From Aestuariivita boseongensis (GTDB lineage: Bacteria; Pseudomonadota; Alphaproteobacteria; Rhodobacterales; Rhodobacteraceae): 64,000 nucleotides of DNA. Under the pieces are notes generated by a model, which saw only the letters and a program-made list of their open reading frames with translations, did no database searches and had not been told where the DNA came from. A program made the position numbers and the translations under genes. Below, in pieces: positions 25,136 through 32,944 of this stretch (its first letter is position 1; each line of letters starts with the position of its first letter). The DNA is taken from assembly GCF_001262635.1 (NCBI RefSeq), contig NZ_JXYH01000018.1, positions 1 to 64,000 on the forward strand, in the 5' to 3' direction.

Positions 25136-26740
25136 TCACTCTTGTGGTTTCGGCTCGTCTTTCGCCTTGATCCGGTTGGCGTAATCGGCGGTCCGTCCCG
25201 CCGTGGGCACGTCGAAATCCAGTCCGATCTCCTCGCCCATCTGTTTCATCGCGGGCAGCCGCACGGCCATACCCAGGATCTGGTCCATCGCGGCCCCGAA
25301 GGCGCCATCGACACCCGTGCCGCCATCGCCGCCACCGCCGCCGATACCACCGATCTGGTTGATCCGGATCGAGTCGATCTTTTCCACGGGTTTCATCATC
25401 TGCGTCATGATCTCGGGCATCTTGTCCAGCTTGCGCTCTTCCAGCCGCATGCGGATCACCGCCTCGCTCAGGGTGTTTTCCGCCGAGTTCAGCGCCGCGC
25501 GCCCGGCCGCTTCGGCCTCCATCGCGGCTTTTTCGGCATTGGCCGTCGCCGTCCGGGCCGAGGCATCGGCCTGCGCACGCGCCAGAAGCGTGCTTACATC
25601 GCTTTTCACACGGGCGTCTTCCAGCTCGATATCGCGCTCCTGTTTCAGCTTGGCGATCTCGCGTTCCCGCAGGGTGATCGCACGCTCTTTCTGGGCCTGC
25701 ACGTTCTCGGCTGCCAGGATCACCTGCGCGCGCGCCTCCTCTTCGGCGGCCTTGGCCTGCGCCTCTTTCGCGCGGGCTTCCGCCAGGCGGATGTCATTGG
25801 CGATCTTGGCCTCTTCCAGCTCAAGAAGGGCGCGCATCTCGGCCTTGCGCAGCGCCTCATCCTGGGCCACCTGCGCGGCCTTGGTTTCCTGCTCCTGCTG
25901 GATCCGCATCGTCTCCGAGGCGCGGCGGGCCTCTGCCCGTGCCTGGGCCGACCGGCTTTCGGCCTCCGCCTCAAGCCGCGCCAGATGCTCCTGCTGGGCG
26001 ATTTCGGCCTCCCGCTCGGCGCGCTGCAACTCGATCTGGCGCTGATGCTGAGACAGGCGATGTTCGCGCACGGCCACTTCGGTGCTTGTCTCCACCGCGA
26101 TACGCGCCTTGCGTTCCTCGGCAATCATCTCGGCCACGCGGCGCATGCCACGCGCGTTGAAGGTGTTGTTTTCGTCGCGATGGGCGAAATTGCTCTGATC
26201 CACCGACACCAGCGCAGCGGTGACCAGCTCAAGCCCTAGCCGCGCGGCGCGTTCGGCCACTTCGCCGGCCACTTCGGCGGTGAACGCCCCGCGCTCAAGA
26301 TGGATATTGTTCAGCTCCCGCACCGCGGCGGCGGTCTGGATCGCATCGGCCAAAGGGCCTGCCAGCGCCTCTTCAAACGCCTCCCCGCCCCGCGCGATCC
26401 GGTGCCCGAAAGCCTGCGCGGCGGTGGCGATGCTGTCGGGCCGCGCCGCCACGCGCAATTCGAACTTCATCGCGATATCGGCCCGCAGCGGATCGGCGGT
26501 CAACACCGCGTCCTTTCCGGTGCGCGCCACGGTCACGGTGCTGGTCTGCATCGACACGCGCTGTGCCTGATGCAGGATCGGCAGCACCAGACAGCCGCCA
26601 TCGGTCAACACCCGGCGTCCGCCCATCCCGGTGCGCACTAGCGCGCTCTCCAGCGTGGCCTTCGCGTAAAACCGCTGCAGGAACCAGATGCCCACAGCCA
26701 GAACGATCGCTAGAATGACACATGCCAAAAGCCAGTACAC
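25136..26740 (-). CDS. Flotillin/SPFH-domain membrane protein
   Basis: 534 residues. One N-terminal membrane helix (YWLLACVILAIVLAVGIWFLQRFY, residues 2-25) is followed by an SPFH domain (VLTDGGCLVLPILHQAQRVSMQTSTVTVARTGKDAVLTADPLRADIAMKF...). A long alanine/glutamate-rich coiled coil covers about residues 200-430. A Gly-rich patch (GGIGGGGGDGG) precedes a short C-terminal tail. Start is GTG at 26740 with GGGGAG upstream. Flotillins organise membrane domains; this one leads the amide ABC operon, 44 bases upstream of the binding-protein gene, which is unusual. Overall similarity is to YqiK/flotillin-like proteins. Confidence 0.87.
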   Translation of the reverse strand: MYWLLACVILAIVLAVGIWFLQRFYAKATLESALVRTGMGGRRVLTDGGCLVLPILHQAQRVSMQTSTVTVARTGKDAVLTADPLRADIAMKFELRVAARPDSIATAAQAFGHRIARGGEAFEEALAGPLADAIQTAAAVRELNNIHLERGAFTAEVAGEVAERAARLGLELVTAALVSVDQSNFAHRDENNTFNARGMRRVAEMIAEERKARIAVETSTEVAVREHRLSQHQRQIELQRAEREAEIAQQEHLARLEAEAESRSAQARAEARRASETMRIQQEQETKAAQVAQDEALRKAEMRALLELEEAKIANDIRLAEARAKEAQAKAAEEEARAQVILAAENVQAQKERAITLREREIAKLKQERDIELEDARVKSDVSTLLARAQADASARTATANAEKAAMEAEAAGRAALNSAENTLSEAVIRMRLEERKLDKMPEIMTQMMKPVEKIDSIRINQIGGIGGGGGDGGTGVDGAFGAAMDQILGMAVRLPAMKQMGEEIGLDFDVPTAGRTADYANRIKAKDEPKPQE

Positions 26741-26811
26741 CGTGATCTCCCCTCTTCACATTTGACACCCCGTGCAGGGGGTGCGGATCAGGCAGGATCA
26801 CGGTGGGCGAA

Positions 26812-26873
26812 TTTATTTTCCATTTCAAGTGTTTTGTTTGAATTGGAAAATAAACAGATTTTACAGTTTATTT
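26812..26873 (-). promoter_or_regulatory. Large inverted-repeat operator upstream of the flotillin/amide operon
   Basis: TTTATTTTCCATTTCAA (26812-26828) and TTGAATTGGAAAATAAA (26838-26854) form 17-bp arms with one mismatch around nine bases, in an AT-rich gap inside GC-rich DNA. A second perfect repeat, AAATAAAC/GTTTATTT, follows at 26848-26855 and 26866-26873, reaching the AmiC-like stop codon. The CCA..TCAA core recurs in the AmiC-like/marR gap. Likely operator for the nearby MarR regulator, and perhaps a terminator of the AmiC-like gene as well. Confidence 0.6.
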
Positions 26874-28014
26874 ACAACAGCTTGAAGTCACAGAACTGAA
26901 CGCCATCCGCCCGCGCCAGATAGACCGAGGCGCGTTTGACCCCGTTCTTCTGCGCAAAGCTTCGGCCGCTGGCGTGAATCACCGGAAGACCGTCGCGGGT
27001 CGAACGTTCACGCCACACATCGCCGAAATTGCGCAGCAGCGCGGCCAGGTAATGCAGCCCCTCATAGGTCGATTGGCCCAGCGCATTCAGCGCCGGCGCG
27101 GCCTCTCCGTGCAGCGCGTAATAGCGTTCCTTGAAGCTGGCGTTTTCCTCGGTCGCGACCGATCCGAAATAGGACGACACCGAAAAATGCCGCTCCAGGT
27201 TGCCGCTGCCACAGGCCATCAGCCCGTTTTCCTCCAGCGCGCAGGACAGGCGCAAAATGGATCTGTGCAGCCCGCGCCGCCCGAATTCGCGGTTGAACCG
27301 CACCGCGTCCTGCCCCACCAGCGACACCAGAACCGCATCCGCGCCCGAGGCCACGACCTTCTCCACCAGCCCGGTCATGCTGGGCAAACCGAAAGGCACA
27401 TAGCACTCCATCGCCAGCGCCGCGCCCATCTGTTTCAGACAGCTCTTGGCATAGCTGTGCGAGGCGCGCGGCCAAACGTAATCATTCCCGATCAGCGCCC
27501 ATTTCTTCAACCGAAAGGCCCGGCTCAGCGTGGTCATCGCCGGGCCAAGCTGTTCGCGCGGGGTCTCGCCAATGGCAAACAGGCCCGGCGTGGTCTCTCC
27601 GCCCTCGTAAAGCGGGGTATAGATATAGGGGATCCGCTTCTGCACCACCTTGGACAGGCGCTGGCGCACTGCGCTCAGGTGCATGCCGACAATGGCGTCT
27701 ATCGCGCCCAGCTCGATCAGTTCGTTGACGATTTCCTCGATCGGCTCGCCCGCCTCGACGGCGGCATCGATCATCACCAGCTGAACCCGCCGCCCCTGTA
27801 TGCCATTGGCGCGGTTCAACTCGGCCACCGCCACCTGCGCGCAGGAAATGCACGAGGGCGCCCAGATCCCCGCAGGCCCGCACATCGGGATCAGCAGCGC
27901 CACCCGGAAACTGCCCGGCGCGCGCAGCGGGCCACGCTCGCGCAGATCGGCAAGTTCGATGGGCCAGCTCAGGGCATCAGGTTGGCGTCCCAGGTCCGGA
28001 TCCTCCCTCGGCAT
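26872..28014 (-). CDS. AmiC-like periplasmic-binding-fold protein without signal peptide
   Basis: 380 residues from ATG 28014. It has the amide-sensor/UrtA fold pattern: RVALLIPMCGPAGIWAPSCISCAQVAVAELNRANGIQGRRVQLVMIDAA, PYIYTPLYEGGETTPGLFAIGETP and WALIGNDYVWPRASHSYAKSCLKQMGA. The first 40 residues are polar, with no signal peptide, so it should stay in the cytosol, as does the Pseudomonas amide sensor AmiC. No AmiR-like antiterminator gene lies nearby; a MarR gene is divergent instead. A TTG at 28038 is an alternative start but would overlap the operator. Confidence 0.82.
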   Translation of the reverse strand: MPREDPDLGRQPDALSWPIELADLRERGPLRAPGSFRVALLIPMCGPAGIWAPSCISCAQVAVAELNRANGIQGRRVQLVMIDAAVEAGEPIEEIVNELIELGAIDAIVGMHLSAVRQRLSKVVQKRIPYIYTPLYEGGETTPGLFAIGETPREQLGPAMTTLSRAFRLKKWALIGNDYVWPRASHSYAKSCLKQMGAALAMECYVPFGLPSMTGLVEKVVASGADAVLVSLVGQDAVRFNREFGRRGLHRSILRLSCALEENGLMACGSGNLERHFSVSSYFGSVATEENASFKERYYALHGEAAPALNALGQSTYEGLHYLAALLRNFGDVWRERSTRDGLPVIHASGRSFAQKNGVKRASVYLARADGVQFCDFKLL

Positions 28015-28038
28015 CCGCAGACAACCACCACATAGCAA

Positions 28039-28060
28039 TTGAATTTGTTTTCCAAGTCAA
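28039..28060. promoter_or_regulatory. Candidate operator in the AmiC-like/marR divergent gap
   Basis: TTGAATTTG-TTTT-CCAAGTCAA: 9-base arms matching at 7 of 9 positions. The halves resemble those of the larger repeat upstream of the flotillin gene (TTGAATTGG and CCATTTCAA). Location between divergent starts and shared sequence suggest one regulator binds both. Confidence 0.5.
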
Positions 28061-28096
28061 CTAATTTCAGGTCATCCGACGCCGCGAGGTCCGACC

Positions 28097-28519
28097 ATGA
28101 CGCAAGATCGACAGATATTTGGCAGCCACCTCTCCTATGCACTGGCGGCAGCGCATCGGTCTGTCCATCAATCGCTCAGCGCCCGGTTGAAAAAGCACGG
28201 CATCCAGATCGAAGCCTGGCGCGTGATGGAGTGCCTTGATTCCGGCGAACAGCTCACCATGGGTGAACTGGCCAAACGCGCCCTTCTCAACCCGCCTGCG
28301 CTGTCCAAGCTGGTGGACCGCATGGTGTCGGACGGTCTGGTGCACCGCCAGATCTCGCGCAGCGATCAGCGCCAGATCCACCTGCTGCTGACCGATCTTG
28401 GCCGTGCCCGCATGTTACAGATCCGCCGCGACGTGGAAGACGAAGACCGCGCGCTGGCAGGCCTGCTTGATACCGAAGATAGCGCGACGCTGATCCAGCT
28501 TCTGTCAAAACTCGCCTGA
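28097..28519 (+). CDS. MarR-family transcriptional regulator
   Basis: 140 residues with a winged helix: LTMGELAKRALLNPPALSKLVDRMVSDGLVHRQISRSDQRQIHLLLTDLG, the recognition helix and beta-wing of MarR proteins. Divergent from the AmiC-like gene across an 82-base gap holding an operator-like repeat. Probably controls the AmiC-like gene and the flotillin-amide operon, judged by the shared half-sites (inference). Confidence 0.9.
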   Translation: MTQDRQIFGSHLSYALAAAHRSVHQSLSARLKKHGIQIEAWRVMECLDSGEQLTMGELAKRALLNPPALSKLVDRMVSDGLVHRQISRSDQRQIHLLLTDLGRARMLQIRRDVEDEDRALAGLLDTEDSATLIQLLSKLA

Positions 28520-28535
28520 CGGGCCTCAGCGGCCC

Positions 28536-29423
28536 TCAGCCCGCCTCGCCCAGCACGCGCAGCGCGTTTTCCTTCAGGATCAGCGGGCGCACCTCGTCCT
28601 TGAACGGCGCTTCGGCGAAATCCGCCAGCCAGCGATCCGGCGTGATCGCGGGCCAGTCCGATCCGAACAGCATTTTCTTTTTCAGGATCGAATTGGCGTA
28701 TTTGATGAAGATGTCGGGAAAGTATTTCGGCGACCAGCCCGACATGTCGAAATAGACATTGGGCTTGTGCTGGGCCACCGCCAGCCCCTCTTCCGTCCAG
28801 GGAAAGGACGGATGCGCCAGGATGATCTTCAAATCGGGGAAATCCGCCGCCACATCGTCCAGATGCATCGGGTTGGAATATTTCAGCCGCATCCCCATGC
28901 CGCCGCGCATGCCTGATCCCACGCCGGTCTGCCCGGTGTGAAACAGCGTGATTACCCCCTCTTCGGCGCAAGCCTCCAGCACTGTGTAACAGGCCTCCCG
29001 GTCATTGGGGAAAAAGCCCTGCATGGTGGGGTGAAACTTGAAGCCGCGCACGCCGAACTCGCGCACCAGCCGGCGCACTTCGCGCGCACCGGCCTTGCCT
29101 TTGTGCGGATCGACCGACGCGAAGGGGATCAGGATATCGTCATTCTCGGCGCAAAGCTGGGCCACTTCCTCGTTCGAATAGCGGCGGAAGCCGGTTTCGC
29201 GTTCCGCATCCACCGGAAAGATCACCGCCGCGATATTGCGCTCGCGGTAATAGGCGGCGGTGTCCTGCACCGTGGGCAACATCCCCTCTGCCCCGGCGGG
29301 GTTGCGGAAATACGCGGCCATGCCGGCCTGGAATTCGTTATACCCGTCATCGCGCCCGTGATTGCAGGGCTCCTCTGCATGGGTGTGAAAATCAATTGCT
29401 GTGACGGCGTTGAAATCGACCAT
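28536..29423 (-). CDS. Amidohydrolase family 2 (ACMSD-like TIM-barrel) metalloenzyme
   Basis: 295 residues. Metal-ligand motifs in order: DFHTHAEE (HxH near residue 12), FKFHPTMQGFFPND, ITLFHTGQTG, ILAHPSFPWTEE and the late aspartate in MLFGSDWPA. This is the amidohydrolase-2 pattern of decarboxylases and hydrolases acting on aromatic or unsaturated acids. It is divergent from a crotonase gene, with a 19-bp operator-like motif in the gap. Reaction not assignable; likely a decarboxylase or hydrolase in the same pathway as the crotonase. Confidence 0.85.
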   Translation of the reverse strand: MVDFNAVTAIDFHTHAEEPCNHGRDDGYNEFQAGMAAYFRNPAGAEGMLPTVQDTAAYYRERNIAAVIFPVDAERETGFRRYSNEEVAQLCAENDDILIPFASVDPHKGKAGAREVRRLVREFGVRGFKFHPTMQGFFPNDREACYTVLEACAEEGVITLFHTGQTGVGSGMRGGMGMRLKYSNPMHLDDVAADFPDLKIILAHPSFPWTEEGLAVAQHKPNVYFDMSGWSPKYFPDIFIKYANSILKKKMLFGSDWPAITPDRWLADFAEAPFKDEVRPLILKENALRVLGEAG

Positions 29424-29470
29424 GCCCCTGCCCCTTGGATAATGCGCTGAAAGAACGCTATACAGAAAAA

Positions 29471-29489
29471 CTGTTTACCTGTACAACAA
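29471..29489. promoter_or_regulatory. Operator-like motif, amidohydrolase/crotonase gap
   Basis: CTGTTTACCTGTACAACAA lies 28 bases upstream of the crotonase ATG and 47 bases upstream of the amidohydrolase start. It matches, at 14 of 19 positions, the reverse complement of the motif at 30836-30854 in the marR/DUF3237 gap. Shared sites in two divergent gaps flanking a MarR gene suggest a MarR regulon. Confidence 0.55.
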
Positions 29490-29517
29490 AATCACGCGCA
29501 GACTGACAGAGGCCGAC

Positions 29518-30303
29518 ATGCACGACAGCCCCCAGACCCCCGACCAGGTCACCCGGACCGAGATTGACGGCGATATCGCCACGCTGATCTTCAACCGCCC
29601 CGACAAGCGCAACGCGATGAATGACGCGCTTGTGGATGCGCTGGACGCATTCTTTTCCAATCCGCCCGACGGGGTGAATGCCGTCATCCTGCGCGGCGAA
29701 GGCGGGCATTTCTGTTCCGGTCTTGACCTTGCCGAACATGAACAGCGCGAACCGGTGCCCGGTGTCTATCATTCGCGCAACTGGCACCGCGTGTCCGACC
29801 TGATCGAATTCGGCGGGCTACCAGTGATTTCCGTTCTGACCGGCGCGGTGATCGGCGGCGGGCTTGAGATCGCGGCCTCCACCCATGTGCGCATCGCCGA
29901 ACCCAGTGTGCGCTTCCAGCTGCCAGAAGGCCGGCGCGGCATTTTCGTGGGCGGCGGGGCCACCGTGCGCGTGGGCCGCTTGATGGGCCCTGACCGCATG
30001 CGTGAAATGATGCTGACCGGGCGCAATTACGGGGCCGAAGACGGCGTCCGGCTGGGCCTTGCGCATTATGCCGTGGGCGAAGGCGAAGGGCTGGATCTGG
30101 CCAGGAAGCTCGCCCGCCGGATTGCCGACAACGCGCCCTTCTCGAATTACCTGATGATCAACGCAATCCCGCGCATCAATGACATGTCCCGTTCAGACGG
30201 GCTTTTTGCCGAAAGCCTTGCGGCGGCGATGTCGCAAACCTCGGACGGGGCCAAGGAAGGCCTGCGCGCTTTCCTTGAAAAGCGGGAGCCGAAATTCCGC
30301 TGA
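29518..30303 (+). CDS. Enoyl-CoA hydratase/isomerase family (crotonase)
   Basis: 261 residues with crotonase features: IATLIFNRPDKRNAMN at the N-terminus, oxyanion-hole segments GEGGHFCSGLDLAE (near residue 65) and GGGLEIAASTHVRIAE (near residue 115). The later acidic position lies in LPEGRRGIFVGGGATVRVGRLMG. Used in acyl-CoA beta-oxidation-like or phenylpropenoyl-CoA chemistry. Divergent from the amidohydrolase and facing a MarR regulator gene, so presumably part of one inducible catabolic unit. Confidence 0.88.
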   Translation: MHDSPQTPDQVTRTEIDGDIATLIFNRPDKRNAMNDALVDALDAFFSNPPDGVNAVILRGEGGHFCSGLDLAEHEQREPVPGVYHSRNWHRVSDLIEFGGLPVISVLTGAVIGGGLEIAASTHVRIAEPSVRFQLPEGRRGIFVGGGATVRVGRLMGPDRMREMMLTGRNYGAEDGVRLGLAHYAVGEGEGLDLARKLARRIADNAPFSNYLMINAIPRINDMSRSDGLFAESLAAAMSQTSDGAKEGLRAFLEKREPKFR

Positions 30304-30318
30304 GCCTTGACCGGGGGC

Positions 30319-30792
30319 TTAATCCTCTACCGCGCGAATCTTGCGCAGCAGCTGCATCAGCGTCTCCTGCTCGGCCTTGGTGAAATTCGACAGCCGCGCG
30401 GCCTCATGCGCCTGAACCGCCGCGCGCGCCGTGTCATAGGCCGCAATGCCCGCCGCGGTCGGCGCCAATGCCTGCACGCGCCTGTCCCCCGGCACGGGCT
30501 TGCGCTGCACCAGCCTGCGCGCCTCAAGATCATCCACGATGGCCACAAGGCCCGAGCGTTCAATGCCCAGAACCCGCGCCAGTTCGCTTTGGGTGATGTC
30601 GGGATATTGCACGATCAGCGACAGGGCCGAAAAGACGCGCGGCGCGAAGCCATCCTCACCCAGCGCATCGCGGAAATCATTGCGCAGGATCACATAGGCG
30701 CGCTTGAGGTTATATCCCAAAAGCCCCTCAAGATCGCCCACGGGCGCGTCGTCGTCTTGCGCGCGCTGCAGGGATGCCTGCCGTCTAGCCAT
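30319..30792 (-). CDS. MarR-family transcriptional regulator
   Basis: 157 residues. Winged helix region PDITQSELARVLGIERSGLVAIVDDLEARRLVQRKPVPGDRRVQALAPTAAG. An N-terminal polar tail of about 20 residues precedes the dimerisation helices. Convergent with the crotonase gene (15-base gap) and divergent from DUF3237. The two similar 19-bp motifs at 29471 and 30836 are its likely binding sites; autoregulation is therefore expected. Confidence 0.9.
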   Translation of the reverse strand: MARRQASLQRAQDDDAPVGDLEGLLGYNLKRAYVILRNDFRDALGEDGFAPRVFSALSLIVQYPDITQSELARVLGIERSGLVAIVDDLEARRLVQRKPVPGDRRVQALAPTAAGIAAYDTARAAVQAHEAARLSNFTKAEQETLMQLLRKIRAVED

Positions 30793-30835
30793 CGCGGCCC
30801 TCTCTCGCGTTGCGTTTCGGAAAGACTATGCTAGC

Positions 30836-30854
30836 TTGTTAACCACGTAAACAA
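30836..30854. promoter_or_regulatory. Operator-like motif, marR/DUF3237 gap
   Basis: TTGTTAACCACGTAAACAA; its outer arms TTGTT/AACAA are symmetric. Its reverse complement matches the motif at 29471-29489. It sits between divergent marR (start 30792) and DUF3237 (start 30873). Confidence 0.55.
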
Positions 30855-30872
30855 TTATCGCCTGTACCAAAC

Positions 30873-31337
30873 ATGGACCTGCCGACCCCGACGCTTGAGC
30901 ATATCTGCACCCTGCGGGTGGAACTGGCCCCGATCCGCGAGATCGGACCGGGCCGCGCCGGGCGGCGACGGATCATCCCCATCATCGGCGGCACGGTGAC
31001 AGGCACGCGCCTGTCGGGGCGCATCCTGAACTTGGGCGCGGATTGGCAGACGATTTTTGCCGATGGCATGGCGGAACTCGACACCCGCTACGGGATGGAA
31101 ACCGATGATGGCGCCACGATCGAGATTATCAATTACGGCTTCCGCCACGGCCCGAAAGAGGTGATCGAGGCCATTGCCCGCGGCGAAGAGGTGGATCCGG
31201 CCAGCTATTACATGCGCACTCAGGCGCGGCTTGAGACCGGCGATCCGCGCTATGACTGGGTGAACCGCACGCTTTTCGTGGGCACCGGCGCACGGACAGA
31301 AACCGCCGTGCAGGTCGATCTCTACGCCATTCGCTGA
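30873..31337 (+). CDS. DUF3237 family protein
   Basis: 154 residues matching DUF3237: LEHICTLRVELAPIREIGPGRAGRRRIIPIIGGTVTGTRLSGRILNLGADWQ at the start and YYMRTQARLETGDPRYDWVNRTLFVGTGAR near the end. A small beta-barrel-like protein family often found with aromatic or ring-degradation genes; biochemical role unknown. Divergent from marR under a shared operator-like motif. The following 286 bases (31338-31623) contain no recognisable gene; they end in an eight-C run. Confidence 0.82.
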   Translation: MDLPTPTLEHICTLRVELAPIREIGPGRAGRRRIIPIIGGTVTGTRLSGRILNLGADWQTIFADGMAELDTRYGMETDDGATIEIINYGFRHGPKEVIEAIARGEEVDPASYYMRTQARLETGDPRYDWVNRTLFVGTGARTETAVQVDLYAIR

Positions 31338-31623
31338 TCTGGCCACGCCGAAAGCCCCGCACGGACGGGTCTGTCCGGCAGGGGATCGTCGGTATGACTG
31401 GGATATGACAGCGTCAGGGGGCAGGCCCGCCTGGAAAAGGATGGATCTGCCGAACCGGGTTGAAAGGCCGGTCCGGACAGGATTTCCGCAGAAGAGTGTT
31501 CCATCTTCCTGATCGCGCCACCGGGTGCAAAACCGGCGGCCATGCAGCTACACGGGCCAGGGTATAGCACCGGGGGATTTACGATCTGTTAGGCATGCGC
31601 GCGGTAGGCCGCACGCCCCCCCC

Positions 31624-32787
31624 TTATCCCAGTGACCTCAGCAATTCGGGCGAAGGATCACCGGTGGCCGCCGCTCCGATGCTGCGCTGATAGGCGCTGA
31701 TCGCATCGCGGCTCTTCGGCCCGATCACCCCGTCCGCCCCGCCCGTATCGAACCCGCGCGCGGTCAGGCGCCGCTGCAGGGCGATACGGTCATCCTTGGT
31801 CAGGCCGAACTCGTCGGGTGGAAAATTGCCGCGCAGCGGCCCGCCGCCCGCGATCCGGTCGGCCAGATGACCCACGCCGATCGCATAGCTGTCGGAGTTG
31901 TTGTAACGCTTGATCACCCGGAAATTCGACGTGGTCGAAAAGCGCGGCCCGCCCGGCTGCGGCTGGATCACGGTGCCTTGGGGGGCGGCGTTACCTACCT
32001 CCCCGCCCCAGCGGACACCGCGCGTCCAGCCGTTGCGCTGCAAATACGCGGCGGTGGAGGCCAGCGCGTCGGTGGGATCGTCCGACCAGATATCGCGCCG
32101 CCCGTCGCCGGTGAAATCCACCGCAAAGGCAAGATAGGATGTCGGGATGAACTGCGTATGCCCCATCGCACCGGCCCAGCTTCCGGTCATGCGAGATGCG
32201 GGGATATCGCCCGATTGCAGGATCTTCAGCGCGGCGATCAGCTGTTTTTCGAAAAACGCCCCGCGCCGCCCGTCATAGGCCAGGGTCGAGGTGGCTGAGA
32301 TCACCGGCACATCGCCGCGCCTTTCGCCGTAAAAGCTCTCAAGCCCCCAGATCGCCGCGATGATCTCGGCATCCACGCCATATTCCGCCTCAAGCCGCAT
32401 CAGCGTGCCGCGATGGCGGGCAAAGGCCGCGCGGCCTTTGCTGACCCGCTCATCCGAGGCGGCGATGGCCAGGTAATCCTCCAGCGTACGGCTGAATTCG
32501 ACCTGATTGCGGTCGCGGGTGACCACACCCGGCAGGTATCCCGTACCCCGGAAGGCGGCGGTCAGCGTTGTGTCAGAAATGCCTTGTGCCGCCGCGCGGC
32601 CCCGGAACGCGGCGACCCATTGATCATAGCCCGCATTGGGCGTGGGGCGCAGATCGGGCGGCAGGCCCGAGGGCGTGGCGCTACTGGGGGTGCTGCCCAC
32701 GCGCGGCCCCAGAACTCCGGCGCCCGTGCAGGCCGAGAGGCCCAGCGCGCCGGTGCCGATGACGAAAACCCGTCGTGAAATGCTCAT
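31624..32787 (-). CDS. Lytic murein transglycosylase, MltB family, with peptidoglycan-binding domain
   Basis: 387 residues. The N-terminus (SRRVFVIGTGALGLSACTG) has a lipobox-like LSAC, so it is probably a lipoprotein. A family-103 transglycosylase domain covers about residues 50-310, with the catalytic glutamate in AIWGLESFYGE and the MGHTQFIPTSYLAFAVDFTGDGRRDIW block. A C-terminal PG_binding_1 repeat follows (LTKDDRIALQRRLTARGFDTGGADGVIGPKSRDAISAYQ). Cleaves glycan strands with 1,6-anhydro formation at the cell wall. Confidence 0.92.
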   Translation of the reverse strand: MSISRRVFVIGTGALGLSACTGAGVLGPRVGSTPSSATPSGLPPDLRPTPNAGYDQWVAAFRGRAAAQGISDTTLTAAFRGTGYLPGVVTRDRNQVEFSRTLEDYLAIAASDERVSKGRAAFARHRGTLMRLEAEYGVDAEIIAAIWGLESFYGERRGDVPVISATSTLAYDGRRGAFFEKQLIAALKILQSGDIPASRMTGSWAGAMGHTQFIPTSYLAFAVDFTGDGRRDIWSDDPTDALASTAAYLQRNGWTRGVRWGGEVGNAAPQGTVIQPQPGGPRFSTTSNFRVIKRYNNSDSYAIGVGHLADRIAGGGPLRGNFPPDEFGLTKDDRIALQRRLTARGFDTGGADGVIGPKSRDAISAYQRSIGAAATGDPSPELLRSLG

Positions 32788-32869
32788 TGCTCTGCCCGTT
32801 GGTTGTTTTCATCAAACCTAGCGCAAAGGCGGTGATCACGAAAGGGTGGCGCGACCGGATGAGCGGAGG

Positions 32870-32941
32870 GCCACGCAGTTTCAAAACTGCGTGGCAAGCG
32901 CGTTCGAACGCGCTTGCCCAAGGCCTTTCGAAAGGCCTTGG
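32870..32941. repeat. Three tandem palindromes (72 bp)
   Basis: First: GCCACGCAGTTT (32870-32881) with AAACTGCGTGGC (32884-32895), two-base loop. Second: a perfect 24-bp palindrome at 32894-32917 with half-site GCAAGCGCGTTC. Third: a perfect 24-bp palindrome at 32918-32941 with half-site CCAAGGCCTTTC. They abut with no spacer and end three bases from the LysR stop. Could act as terminator for the LysR gene, or be a mobile/repetitive intergenic element. Confidence 0.85.
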
Positions 32942-32944
32942 CGC

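Noticed and set aside
31338-31623. Possible riboswitch or small RNA between DUF3237 and the transglycosylase gene
   Set aside because: GC-rich repeats are present, but I could not match a known riboswitch core, and both flanking genes end here, so a 5' regulatory role is implausible.
31612-31623. C8 homopolymer near the transglycosylase stop
   Set aside because: Intergenic; no sign of phase variation because no coding frame crosses it.
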